Position numbers and translations under genes: made by a program | Shown: piece by piece, positions 26,198 to 35,425 of the stretch | Position numbering within the stretch: the first letter of the stretch is position 1 | How the letters are laid out: every line of letters begins with the position of its first letter | Notes under the pieces: model-generated | The model's database searches: none | Seen by the model: only the letters and a program-made list of their open reading frames with translations | Told to the model about the DNA's origin: nothing | From: an uncultured Paracoccaceae bacterium | Lineage (GTDB): Bacteria; Pseudomonadota; Alphaproteobacteria; Rhodobacterales; Rhodobacteraceae | Direction of reading: 5' to 3' | NCBI GenBank assembly: GCA_947502145.1 | Contig: CANMYO010000001.1 | Span: 558,001-622,000, forward strand | DNA: 64,000 bases

Positions 26198-26850
26198 GCC
26201 ACCTGCCCCATCGCAAGATGCAACCGGCGCGCCATGCGCCCGGCAACATGTTCAGAATGGGTCACGATCAGCAGACCGGCCTGCGCTTCGGCCACCAGTG
26301 ACAGCATGACATCCAGCACCGCGCTTGCGGTTGCCTCGTCAAGGTTGCCGGTCGGCTCATCCGCCAGCACCAGTTTGGGTCGCGACGCCAGTGTGCGGGC
26401 AATTGCGACCCTTTGTTGTTGCCCGCCAGAGAGCTGCTCGGGGAACTTGTCGCGCTGTTCACGTAGACCAAGACGTTCTGTCAGTTCATCGCACCAATCC
26501 GCGTCATATCGTCCTGCGAGCCGTGCCTGAAAACTGATGTTGTCGGCAACGCGCAGGCTGGGGATCAGGTTGAACTGCTGGAAAATGACACCCGCCGTCC
26601 CGCGCCGCACCGCGGCCCGCCCTGCATCATCAAGTGCGGCGATGTCCCTGCCATCAAGCCTGATCCGTCCGGAGTCAGGCACATCAAGACCACCGATCAG
26701 GTGCAACAGCGTGCTCTTGCCACTGCCGCTTTCCCCGGTCAGCGCCAGCGTTTCGCCTGTATCAAGCGACAGGTCCACACCGCGCAGAACCGCGACCACA
26801 TTGTCGCCCGTGGTATAGGATTTGTGGATGGCGGTCGCGTCTAACAGCAT
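26194..26850 (-). CDS. ABC transporter ATP-binding protein (LolD/MacB class)
   Basis: A 218-residue ATPase. Walker A is GESGSGKST, the signature is LSGGQQQRVAIARTL, and Walker B is LVLADEPTGNLDE. The last matches the LolD/MacB/AttE class that pairs with FtsX-type permeases. The ATG at 26850 (MLLDATAIHKSYTTGD) is chosen; the TTG at 26877 lies upstream. It is first in the operon that also holds the permease, the AttH-like protein and the PPOX protein. The direction and coupling indicate one transcript from about 26900. Confidence 0.94.
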   Translation of the reverse strand: MLLDATAIHKSYTTGDNVVAVLRGVDLSLDTGETLALTGESGSGKSTLLHLIGGLDVPDSGRIRLDGRDIAALDDAGRAAVRRGTAGVIFQQFNLIPSLRVADNISFQARLAGRYDADWCDELTERLGLREQRDKFPEQLSGGQQQRVAIARTLASRPKLVLADEPTGNLDEATASAVLDVMLSLVAEAQAGLLIVTHSEHVAGRMARRLHLAMGQVA

Positions 26851-26952
26851 CGTGTGTTGGTCCCTCGATTGCGTCAAAGATAGATCGCAATCAGGCGCGG
26901 AACACCAGTCAGAGTTGCAAACACCGGGATATTTTCAAGCAACGCCACAGGC

Positions 26953-28974
26953 CTAACGCAGCGCGACCTGCGCCCGATCCGACAGGCCATTGGCATCAAT
27001 GACGGTCAGCGATGAAAACCCGGCACCAAGATGTCCCAGGTCAACCTCTCTGGCGTGGGTTGTCAGAACGGGGCGCCCATTGGCCAGCCATGTAAACGGG
27101 CCGCGCCCCTCGGTGACCTTGGCGGTCACAGATATGCCTTCAAGCTCTGCCCCATCGGGCGGAAAGGCAATCACCGGGCCATCCTGCGCGATAAGCGCAT
27201 CCGCAGGACGGAAACGCTGCAGCGGCAGCGGCAGTTGCGAGGTCGGCAGCAACAGCGTTTCGGGCGGCGGCGCAGCAATCGGGTCGATTTTTGATTTCAG
27301 TCGCGCAAAGGCCTGAAACATGATCGGCGCGGCCAGATCACCGCCAAAGGCGCCGGGCACGGCGGTCCCGTCTGCCCGCCCCATCCAGACGCCAATCACA
27401 TGGCGTCCGTCAAATCCGATCGCCCAGGCGTCTCTGTGTCCATATGATGTCCCTGTCTTATAGGCGATGCCGACCCCACGCACGCCAATCGGACGCGGGG
27501 CTTGCAAGAGAATGTCGGCGATCTGCCAGGCCGCGACCGGGCCCATGATACGTTGCCCGGCCTGCGGCTGTTCGGTGTCGACCCAATGCAGGTTCACCGC
27601 TTCTCCGCCGCGGGCGATGCCGGCGTATAACTGCACCAGCTCATGCAGGCTGACCCCCACGCCGCCCAGCGCAACAGCCAGACCGGGAATATTGCCGGGC
27701 ACCTCCGGTGCCATGCCCGCGCGGCGCATCCCGGTCATCAGGTGCCATGGCCCCATATCCTGGGTTATGCTGACAACCGGAATGTTCAGCGATTGCTGCA
27801 AGGCATCCCGCACCCGCAACTCTCCACGAAAGAAGCCATCAAAGTTCTGGGGTCTGTAGCCGTCGAAATCTGTCGGGCGATCAGCGATCAGCGTTTCGGG
27901 GTGGATCATGCCGCGATCAAAACCCAACCCGTAAACCAATGGCTTGAGCGTAGACCCGGGTGAGCGTTTCGCCTGCGTCAAGTCAACAAACCCGGCGCGG
28001 CGATCCTGCTGATAGGCCCCCGATCCGATATGTGCCAGCACTTCGCCAGAGCCATGATCCGCAACAACCATGGCCACCTGCAGCCGATCCGAACGGCCTG
28101 AAATCGCAGCTTCTGCCAGATCCTCCAATGCCGTTTGCAGCCTGCGGTCGATGGTAAGATCATGCCGCATCGCCAGCGGATCATCGGTGAGCACACGATC
28201 AGACAGGTGCGGGGCACGAGCGGGAAAGTCGTAGCGCTGATTGGTGACTGGGCGGGCAGTCGCCGCAATCACCGTTTCGTCGGCTAGGATGCCAGCCCCG
28301 TGCAGCCTTTCAAGAACCCGGTTTCGGGCCGATGTCGCCACGTCAGGATGGCGGTCGGGGCGCCGCATTTCCGGGGATTGCGGCAGCGCAACCAGCAGGG
28401 CGGATTGCGCAGGCGTCAATCGCCGGGGCGGTTTGCCAAACCAGGCGAATGAGGCTGCGCGCACACCTTCAAGGTTGCCGCCAAACGGGGCCCGGTTGAA
28501 GTAGAGCGCAAGGATTTCATCCTTTTCAAGCCTGCGTTCCAGCGCCAGCGCAACCCGCATCTGACGCAGCTTGCCACCCCATTCGCCGGTTGGACCATCC
28601 TCGATCAAACGGGCGACCTGCATGGTCAATGTTGACCCGCCAGAGATGACTTCACCGTGGCGAAGCGCCTGCCCAACACCACGGAGCAGTGCGAGAAAAT
28701 CGACCCCTGCGTGACCATGGAACCGCTTGTCCTCGTAGCGGATCAGCATCTCTACATAGGTGGGGTCAACGCCATCTCGCTCAACAGGCAATCGCCACCG
28801 TCCATCAGCGACGGTGTAGGGCCGCAGCAATGCGCCGTTCCGGTCAAAGACTTCAACGCCGGCCTCCACCTCCAGCGGTGGCAGGACCGTGGCATCAATC
28901 CAATGATCGAACTGATCCCGCCCGACTGCAAGACCCCACAATAGCAGCGCCAGAGTGATGGTCAGCCGGGTCAT
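26953..28974 (-). CDS. pbpC: Penicillin-binding protein 1C
   Basis: A 673-residue bifunctional peptidoglycan synthase anchored in the inner membrane by an N-terminal helix (LTITLALLLWGLAVG). The glycosyltransferase GT51 domain shows the catalytic Glu in EDKRFHGHAGVDF and GGSTLTMQVARL. The transpeptidase has SPGSTLKP (Ser-x-x-Lys), QQSLNIP (SxN) and YKTGTSYGHRDAW (KTG). The last 85 residues are the PBP1C C-terminal domain. The start overlaps the stop of the alpha-2-macroglobulin gene (ATGA at 28971-28974), the usual gene pair in which the macroglobulin protects the cell wall synthase or periplasm. Confidence 0.95.
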   Translation of the reverse strand: MTRLTITLALLLWGLAVGRDQFDHWIDATVLPPLEVEAGVEVFDRNGALLRPYTVADGRWRLPVERDGVDPTYVEMLIRYEDKRFHGHAGVDFLALLRGVGQALRHGEVISGGSTLTMQVARLIEDGPTGEWGGKLRQMRVALALERRLEKDEILALYFNRAPFGGNLEGVRAASFAWFGKPPRRLTPAQSALLVALPQSPEMRRPDRHPDVATSARNRVLERLHGAGILADETVIAATARPVTNQRYDFPARAPHLSDRVLTDDPLAMRHDLTIDRRLQTALEDLAEAAISGRSDRLQVAMVVADHGSGEVLAHIGSGAYQQDRRAGFVDLTQAKRSPGSTLKPLVYGLGFDRGMIHPETLIADRPTDFDGYRPQNFDGFFRGELRVRDALQQSLNIPVVSITQDMGPWHLMTGMRRAGMAPEVPGNIPGLAVALGGVGVSLHELVQLYAGIARGGEAVNLHWVDTEQPQAGQRIMGPVAAWQIADILLQAPRPIGVRGVGIAYKTGTSYGHRDAWAIGFDGRHVIGVWMGRADGTAVPGAFGGDLAAPIMFQAFARLKSKIDPIAAPPPETLLLPTSQLPLPLQRFRPADALIAQDGPVIAFPPDGAELEGISVTAKVTEGRGPFTWLANGRPVLTTHAREVDLGHLGAGFSSLTVIDANGLSDRAQVALR

Positions 28975-31900
28975 TCCGCAATGAACACCCTGCCGGTATC
29001 GGTGCGGGCCCGCATTTGCGGACGATACATGTCCTCGACAGATGCGGCCGGGTGGTGGAATGACCCCGGCGACACCGCACGCACGATATAGGCCAGTTGA
29101 AACTGTTCGTCAGAGCGCCAGTCAACCGCGGCCAGGAACCGGTCTGTGCGAAATTCTGCATTGCGAGCGCTGACCGGTTTGAGCCAATCCAACTGCCGAA
29201 TGTCGCCGCCCTGCAGCAGGTTAGGATTGTCAATTTCAAACCCCGCAGGCAGCGGATCGTTGACCATCAGCCGCGCCTCTTGCCGCCCAAAGGGTTTGAC
29301 GGTCAACACGGCAACCAGACGATCTCCGGTCGTGACAGATTCCGGGTCAGCCGCGGCGCCATCTGTGGTGTAATAAGCGCGGCTGATCGCGTAGCCATTA
29401 CCGCCTGCCGGTTCAGGTTCGGCCGGAACACCAAAGGTCGTCACGGTCAGGTCGGTGGGACTGTCGCCAGTATTGGTAATCAAGGTCTCAGCCGCCTGAC
29501 GACCGGCTTCGCGCAGTTGCACAACCGGCCCTTGGGGCAAGACGCCGTCAACGGTGACGCCTGCTGTGGACAGATCCTGAATGAGCGCATTTGCGGCAAG
29601 CAGGGTCCATGCGGCCTCTTGCGTTGACGCGGCCCCGGCCCCTTGGCGCATGCGGGTTAGCAGTGCGTCGCGGTCGATGGCATTGCTGCCGGATTCAACA
29701 GCCAGCGCCAGCACCGCTGCCGCGTCACGTCGATAGGTCCCGTAGTCTGCGCGCCAGACCGCATTCTCGGCCTCGGTGGGAAGCGTGGTCATCTGGTTTG
29801 CCGCCAGCGTGAACATCAGGTCCGCGCGCGTCTGATCACCATAAAGCGCCAGCGCGGCACCCAGTTGGGCCGCCGCAAGTGGCGAGGTGAATGCAGATGC
29901 TTTCTGATCGGCATAATAGCGCAAGTCACCCACTCCGGCAGCGCCTTCGCGGGCCAGTACCATCAGCGCATAAGCAAGATCGCCGCCGCCGGAATCAAAA
30001 TCAGGATAGTAATTCACGCTGTTGCGCAGGTTATCAACAGCATTGCGGAACGCGATGTCGGGCACGTCATGACCGGTCAGCCGCGCCCGGCTGAGGAAGT
30101 CGGTGACATAGGCATCCAGCCAAAGATCACCTGAGCGTGGACGCCATAGCCCAAAGGCACCGTTGGCCGCCTGATTGGCCGTGATCCCGGCAATCGCCTG
30201 TGTAATGCGATCATCAATCGTATCGCTTGACGCCAGCCCCATCGCATCAGCCACACCTGACAAATAAAGCAGCGGCAAGGCCCGCGAGGTCATCTGTTCG
30301 GTGCAGCCGTAGGGATAGCGGTCCAGTGCTGCCAGCAATCCCGGCGCGTCAAACCGCGCCAATGGCCCCACGGACAATGTCGCAGATCCGGTGCCGCTGG
30401 CGAGCCCGGCAAAGACATTATCATCAAAGGTAAACGTATCCCCGGCAGCCAGTTCAAAGCGTGATACGCGACTGACAATTGGATCATTTACCACAACCGG
30501 TACAGTCAGCGATTTGGTTAGCGTGTCGCCCGCGGGCGTGGTCAGCGAAACCGTGATGCTGTGGGTGCCCGGATCAGCAGCCGCAAATGCCACTGCAAAC
30601 ACGGCCTTTTCGCCCTCTCCCAATGTGACAGTAGCCGGGACACCCCCCGCGAGGGCAAGACCGTTTGCCTGCACGGACAACGCCATTTCGCCGGTGGGCC
30701 CATCGCTGTGAACAATCTCAAGCAGCAGACGACTTTGATCGTCGGGTGCCAAGAACCGCGGTACGGATGCGGTGACCACCACCGGATCGCGCACCAACAC
30801 GTCGCGGCTGGCCTGCCCGACCCCGGTATTTGACCATGCCATGGCCATCAGCCGGATGGTGCCGTTGAATGCCGGGATATCCAGACTGACATTGGCCTTG
30901 CCGTCCGGGCCGACGACAACCGGACCTTGAAAGAATACCACAAGATCTTCTGTTGGCGGCGGGCTTTGCATACCGACCTGCGCCATCGCGTCACCGCCAG
31001 AGCGGATGGCGCCAAGGTCTCCGTTCAGCCCGTCGATAAGCCGCCCGTAAATGTCGCGCATTTCAACGCCAAGCTTGCGCTGGCCGAAATAATGGCCCTG
31101 TGGGTCGGGTGCCTCAAACGCGGTGATGTTCAGAATACCCATATCCACCGCCGCCAGCGTCACATAAGCCGTTTCCCCGGTTGCAACCCCGGACACCTTT
31201 ATGCCGACGTCAAGTGGTCCGCGTGGCCGCATCACGTCTTCAGCACTCAGCGAGACAGTCAATGCCTTGTCCGCCGGGTCAACGGGTGCATAACCAAGAC
31301 CAAGCGCGCGCGCAGGATTGCGGCCGGCGGCCACATCCATTGGCCGAATTACAGCTGCGCTGACGTAGGCACCGGCACCCCATTCGTCGGTCACCTCCAG
31401 CGGGATCAGATTTTCACCCTCGGTGACCGGCACGGTCGTCATCGAGATGAGTTCATCGCCCATCACCGTAATAACGGCAGTTCCAGCATAACGCGGCACG
31501 ATGCGGAAATTGGCGGTATCGCCGATGGCGTATTTGTCAGCGTCCAAAGAGGCTTGCAGCAGATCGGGCGTATCCGTTGTGCTGGCTGGCGCGTACCAGC
31601 CTGCACGGAAGGTCGTCGCCGCAACGCCGTATTGGGCCCCTGTGCGTTCAACGACAATTTCGTAGCGCCCCCAACCGACCGGGGCCGTGACCATGACCGG
31701 GTCCGCGCCCAGCGTCACCGTGCCAGCGGCAACCTGTTCGCGACTTGTCACGGGTTCCCATTTCCAGTCGCCGTAAAGCGAATACCACTGATACCGGCGC
31801 GTCACGCGGTTGACGGTGTACTGCACGGGCATTTCGGTGGCAGTCATGTCAGGGGCCAGCGCGATCAGGTCAAAGCTGGCAGCGCTCCCTTCCTTCACAA

Positions 31901-34385
31901 CGCCGTCAAACAACGGTTTGATCCCGATAAAGGGCTGGTCCGGCAGCAAGGTTGTCGTCGCCTGCCTTTCGACCGGGCGGCCAGAGCCTTCGCTCACACG
32001 GGCCGTGATGCGCACCTCAAGCGGTTGCGGCGCAACAATATCGGGCAGGTCGACATTCAACGTCACATTGCCATCCGCGCCCGTTTGACCACCGTAAAGA
32101 TAGCGCACTTCGGCCTCGACCGGATCATTGACGTTGCCAAAGACATAACCCGGGAAATCCTCAAGCCGGTTCAGCGGGCGCACCAGGGCTTCGCCCTCGA
32201 CGGCCAGTCCTGCGGCAGGTGGACCAAAGAGATACCGGGCGGCGACGTCAAGGCGCGGGGTGATCCCGGCGCGGATTGTCTCGGGCAGGCTGAGGTCAAA
32301 GTCGATCCGTTCGGGCAGGAAATCTTCGACAAGCACATTTTCACGGGCCAGCGCGGGCGCATCAACATCGGCAAGGACAGATATCGTCCATGTCCCGCGC
32401 GGCGCGCTGCCCGCTACAGGCATCGCAAAGACATGCCCGCCGGCCTGATCATCGGTCGAGGTGAAACGCGCGTATTCAACGCCATCGGGGCGGGTCAGGA
32501 TGGCCGTCAGCGGCACGCCTGTCAGCGCATGAGACGTCGCATCGCGCATCAGCGCGGTCAGGTGGATGGTTTCACCTGCACGATAGGCCCCCCGGTCGGT
32601 GGCCAGAAAAACGTCGATTGGCGGGCTTGGTTCGCGCCCCTCGACCCCACGGTCTGACAGGTCGAACGCGGCATCACGCAACGACAGGAACGACAGATCA
32701 TCACCCTGCGCAACAGTCACCAGCGCGGGCGCGTTTGTGCCAAGGCCGCGGGTCAGGCCAGCGGGGAACCGGGCGATTCCATCGGCCCCGGTCTGGGTTG
32801 TGCCCAGCACGTCGTTGCCTTCGGATATCAGCGTCACCGTTGCCTCTGCTGTTGCGGATGCATCTGCCAAAGATCGCGCCATCACGGTCAGCCCGTCATT
32901 GCCCAGCCAGGTGGCCAGCCCAAGGTCCGAAAGCACAAACCACTGGGTCGCCGGTGGGTTGTCGTAGGGGTCGGCGCCGGGGATTTTGGCGGATACGACA
33001 TAAAGCCCGGCGGGCTGACCGGCCAGCGCCTCGCCCAGCGGGATGCGGGTCAGCGAATCCGCATTCAGGTCGCCCGTAACTTCTGCAACACCTTCCCAGA
33101 CCGGGCTGGCAAGACTGTCGTCAAGATAGTCTTCCTCATAAGCATAAAGGGGATTTGACAAGAGCCCTTCCTGCAGGGTGCGGATGATATTGCGATCAGA
33201 CAGACGCCGGATGGTCAGGTCGACAGCATCCAGATTGACGGTCTCGATCGGGATCGCGATATCCCCTAGACGTGGCAGGACGTAAGCGCGTCCGGGGAAC
33301 CTGGCAGAGGCGCTGCGGTCACGTACATAAAGCGTCAGATCAACGTTTCGCGCCAAGGTTTCATCGTGTTTGGACGGCAGTCCTTCGCGCAGCGTGATCT
33401 GGTAGCGCTGCCCGTGCTGAACCCCGTCAATGCAGAGCTTGCCGTCACTCACGCTGACCGCAAGTGCCGGATCGGGCAATTGCACAAAGGGCGCATAATC
33501 CAGTCCTGCCTGAACGAGGTCTTCGGAAAAGGTGGCACAGATGCGCGGGGTGGCGCTGTCGCTTTCCACCTCGGTGTTGGTGACGCGGAACCCAAACTTG
33601 CCAACCAGATCGTCGAGCAATTCTTCCACATCCCGCCGTGGCTGGATCGCTTGCGCCAACCGCAGTGCCGGAATGGCGGTGCGGCCGCGGTCCTGTTGCA
33701 CAAGACCCTGGGCCAGTTCAAGCAAGGCCGCGACGCGGGTGCCATCGCTTTGCGCATGCAGATATCCGGCAATCGCGGCGGGCACCGCGCGACCGCGGGC
33801 CTGACGTTGGATATCGGCATTTGTCGACGTCAGCGTCCGCGAGAGATTGGCGTATTCAACCCAGAGATCGCCGCCATTGCTGATCGAGAGCGCCGCCCCC
33901 GTCAGCCGCATCGCCCCGACAAGTTTGTCAGCAGCGCGCCGCTGCGCCACCCGGTTGAGCAGTTCTTGCAGGCTGACCTCGTTGGCCGCATGCCAGCGGC
34001 CCATGCGGGCGGCGGCGTTGTCTGCGCGTTCCAGATCGTCAGGCGTCAGAAACGCCAGATCAGCGCGGCGGGCCGGTTCCTGTTCCAGAACGGCGGGGTC
34101 CGTGTCATAGATCCGGGCAGAAATCGCGCCTTCGTAGGCTGTCACATCGGTGACTGTTTGCTTTAAAAAACAAGAGTTTGAGCGCTGGTTGAATGTGAAT
34201 GCGCGGCATTGGGCGTTTTCGATACAGGCCGACTCGCAGGCATTCAGCGTTGTGTCAAAGATGCTGCCAATGTCTAACCCGACAAAATCCAGATTTTGTG
34301 ACACCACCGGTCGCCGCTCTGGCAGGTCCGCAACGGCCTGACTTCCGAAAACCACAAGACAGATCGCGAGGATGAAACGGACCAT
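28971..34385 (-). CDS. Bacterial alpha-2-macroglobulin with N-terminal PAN/apple domain
   Basis: An 1804-residue exported protease trap. The signal peptide is MVRFILAICLVVFGSQAVA. A PAN/apple-like domain follows (about 25-95; LNACESACIENAQCRAFTF with paired cysteines). MG domains fill the middle, and the thioester motif GCTEQ lies at about residue 1360 in YPYGCTEQMTSRALPLLYLS, followed by the helical thioester domain. The thioester Cys and Gln imply covalent capture of attacking proteases. No lipobox is apparent, so it may be soluble rather than a lipoprotein. The ATG at 34385 is preferred; an upstream ATG at 34406 would shift the signal peptide inward. It is cotranscribed with pbpC. Confidence 0.94.
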   Translation of the reverse strand: MVRFILAICLVVFGSQAVADLPERRPVVSQNLDFVGLDIGSIFDTTLNACESACIENAQCRAFTFNQRSNSCFLKQTVTDVTAYEGAISARIYDTDPAVLEQEPARRADLAFLTPDDLERADNAAARMGRWHAANEVSLQELLNRVAQRRAADKLVGAMRLTGAALSISNGGDLWVEYANLSRTLTSTNADIQRQARGRAVPAAIAGYLHAQSDGTRVAALLELAQGLVQQDRGRTAIPALRLAQAIQPRRDVEELLDDLVGKFGFRVTNTEVESDSATPRICATFSEDLVQAGLDYAPFVQLPDPALAVSVSDGKLCIDGVQHGQRYQITLREGLPSKHDETLARNVDLTLYVRDRSASARFPGRAYVLPRLGDIAIPIETVNLDAVDLTIRRLSDRNIIRTLQEGLLSNPLYAYEEDYLDDSLASPVWEGVAEVTGDLNADSLTRIPLGEALAGQPAGLYVVSAKIPGADPYDNPPATQWFVLSDLGLATWLGNDGLTVMARSLADASATAEATVTLISEGNDVLGTTQTGADGIARFPAGLTRGLGTNAPALVTVAQGDDLSFLSLRDAAFDLSDRGVEGREPSPPIDVFLATDRGAYRAGETIHLTALMRDATSHALTGVPLTAILTRPDGVEYARFTSTDDQAGGHVFAMPVAGSAPRGTWTISVLADVDAPALARENVLVEDFLPERIDFDLSLPETIRAGITPRLDVAARYLFGPPAAGLAVEGEALVRPLNRLEDFPGYVFGNVNDPVEAEVRYLYGGQTGADGNVTLNVDLPDIVAPQPLEVRITARVSEGSGRPVERQATTTLLPDQPFIGIKPLFDGVVKEGSAASFDLIALAPDMTATEMPVQYTVNRVTRRYQWYSLYGDWKWEPVTSREQVAAGTVTLGADPVMVTAPVGWGRYEIVVERTGAQYGVAATTFRAGWYAPASTTDTPDLLQASLDADKYAIGDTANFRIVPRYAGTAVITVMGDELISMTTVPVTEGENLIPLEVTDEWGAGAYVSAAVIRPMDVAAGRNPARALGLGYAPVDPADKALTVSLSAEDVMRPRGPLDVGIKVSGVATGETAYVTLAAVDMGILNITAFEAPDPQGHYFGQRKLGVEMRDIYGRLIDGLNGDLGAIRSGGDAMAQVGMQSPPPTEDLVVFFQGPVVVGPDGKANVSLDIPAFNGTIRLMAMAWSNTGVGQASRDVLVRDPVVVTASVPRFLAPDDQSRLLLEIVHSDGPTGEMALSVQANGLALAGGVPATVTLGEGEKAVFAVAFAAADPGTHSITVSLTTPAGDTLTKSLTVPVVVNDPIVSRVSRFELAAGDTFTFDDNVFAGLASGTGSATLSVGPLARFDAPGLLAALDRYPYGCTEQMTSRALPLLYLSGVADAMGLASSDTIDDRITQAIAGITANQAANGAFGLWRPRSGDLWLDAYVTDFLSRARLTGHDVPDIAFRNAVDNLRNSVNYYPDFDSGGGDLAYALMVLAREGAAGVGDLRYYADQKASAFTSPLAAAQLGAALALYGDQTRADLMFTLAANQMTTLPTEAENAVWRADYGTYRRDAAAVLALAVESGSNAIDRDALLTRMRQGAGAASTQEAAWTLLAANALIQDLSTAGVTVDGVLPQGPVVQLREAGRQAAETLITNTGDSPTDLTVTTFGVPAEPEPAGGNGYAISRAYYTTDGAAADPESVTTGDRLVAVLTVKPFGRQEARLMVNDPLPAGFEIDNPNLLQGGDIRQLDWLKPVSARNAEFRTDRFLAAVDWRSDEQFQLAYIVRAVSPGSFHHPAASVEDMYRPQMRARTDTGRVFIAE

Positions 34386-34470
34386 GAGAATACCCTTCGT
34401 TTGCAATGTGCGAAGGGTGCCATGGGTCCGGGGATTCGTGCAACGGTTGGCAGGTCAGGAATCCCTGACC

Positions 34471-35241
34471 TCAGGTCGGATAATCCCGCGTAAACACCGG
34501 GGCATCGGGGGATGACAGGTCCGAGTCGTACCCATAACCACCCGCAGAAAACCCTTTGATATCATCCGCTTGCGTCAGTCTATTTTCGATTATGTAGCGC
34601 GCCATCGCACCACGGGCGCGTTTGGCAAAGAAACTGACGATGCGGGGCTTTGCATCTTTCACCTCAAGAAACTGCGGTGTCACCACCCGCAGCTTAAGCG
34701 ACTTGCGGTTGGCGGCAGTGAAATATTCGGTACTCGCGCAATTCACCAAGAGGTCTGTCCCTTGCGATTTTGCTTGCGCATTCAATGCCTTGGCAAGCGT
34801 ATCACCCCAGTAATCATAGAGCGTTTTGCCCCTCCGGGTTTTCAACCTGCTGCCCATTTCAAGGCGGTAGGGCTGAATGGCATCCAAGGGGCGCAGGATG
34901 CCGTAGAGACCGGACAGAATGCACAGGTGATCCTGCGCCCAGCGCAGGTCATCCGTTGACAGTGTTTTCGCCTCAAGCCCTTGATATGTATCACCATTAA
35001 ACGCCAGCGCTGCGGGTTTGACTGCCGTATCATCGGGCATTTCGGCAAAGACCTTGAACCGGTCACGGTTGAGGCGCGCCAGATCGGGTGACAGGTCCAT
35101 CAGCTTGCGTAACTGGGTAAGTGTCTGACCACGCATGGTTTTTGCCATTCTCACGGCGTCGGCCTGAAACGCAGGCTGGCTGGGCGTGACCGCAACGGGA
35201 TCAAGATCAAGCGATTTTGCAGGTGAAATGGTGATCAGCAT
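34471..35241 (-). CDS. yaaA: Peroxide stress protein YaaA
   Basis: A 256-residue DUF328/UPF0246 protein. MLITISPAKSLDLD at the start, LYGILRPLDAIQPYRLEMG in the middle and a conserved VVTPQFLEVKDAKPR near the C-terminus identify it. In Escherichia coli YaaA lowers free iron under hydrogen peroxide stress; the molecular activity is not settled. It stands alone; 184 bases lie between its start and the recQ stop. Confidence 0.93.
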   Translation of the reverse strand: MLITISPAKSLDLDPVAVTPSQPAFQADAVRMAKTMRGQTLTQLRKLMDLSPDLARLNRDRFKVFAEMPDDTAVKPAALAFNGDTYQGLEAKTLSTDDLRWAQDHLCILSGLYGILRPLDAIQPYRLEMGSRLKTRRGKTLYDYWGDTLAKALNAQAKSQGTDLLVNCASTEYFTAANRKSLKLRVVTPQFLEVKDAKPRIVSFFAKRARGAMARYIIENRLTQADDIKGFSAGGYGYDSDLSSPDAPVFTRDYPT

Positions 35242-35342
35242 GAGACCCTCGGCAATGGCGGTTGTGGGGCAGATGTATCACGATGAACCGGCAGGGCCAG
35301 CGGGTATGGTTAACAGCGACCGTACGGTGAAATGTGCCATGC

Positions 35343-35357
35343 ACATCCCATGCACAA
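35343..35357 (-). promoter_or_regulatory. 15-base word upstream of yaaA
   Basis: On the minus strand this reads TTGTGCATGGGATGT, identical to 18983-18997 before mnmH. It lies 101 bases upstream of the yaaA ATG, within a gap that also has GTTACCGGCAGGTAAGTAAC at 35387-35406. Function unknown. Confidence 0.35.
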
Positions 35358-35425
35358 CCCGGCAACATCCTGCATGCATCAGAAAGTTACCGGCAGGTAA
35401 GTAACGCACCGCCCGGTGGGCCGTC

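Noticed and set aside
30927-32657. Long plus-strand open frame (576 codons) antisense to the alpha-2-macroglobulin gene
   Set aside because: It lies wholly inside a clearly coding gene, has no recognisable domain, and reads as His/Arg/Gln-rich sequence typical of the antisense of GC-rich codons.
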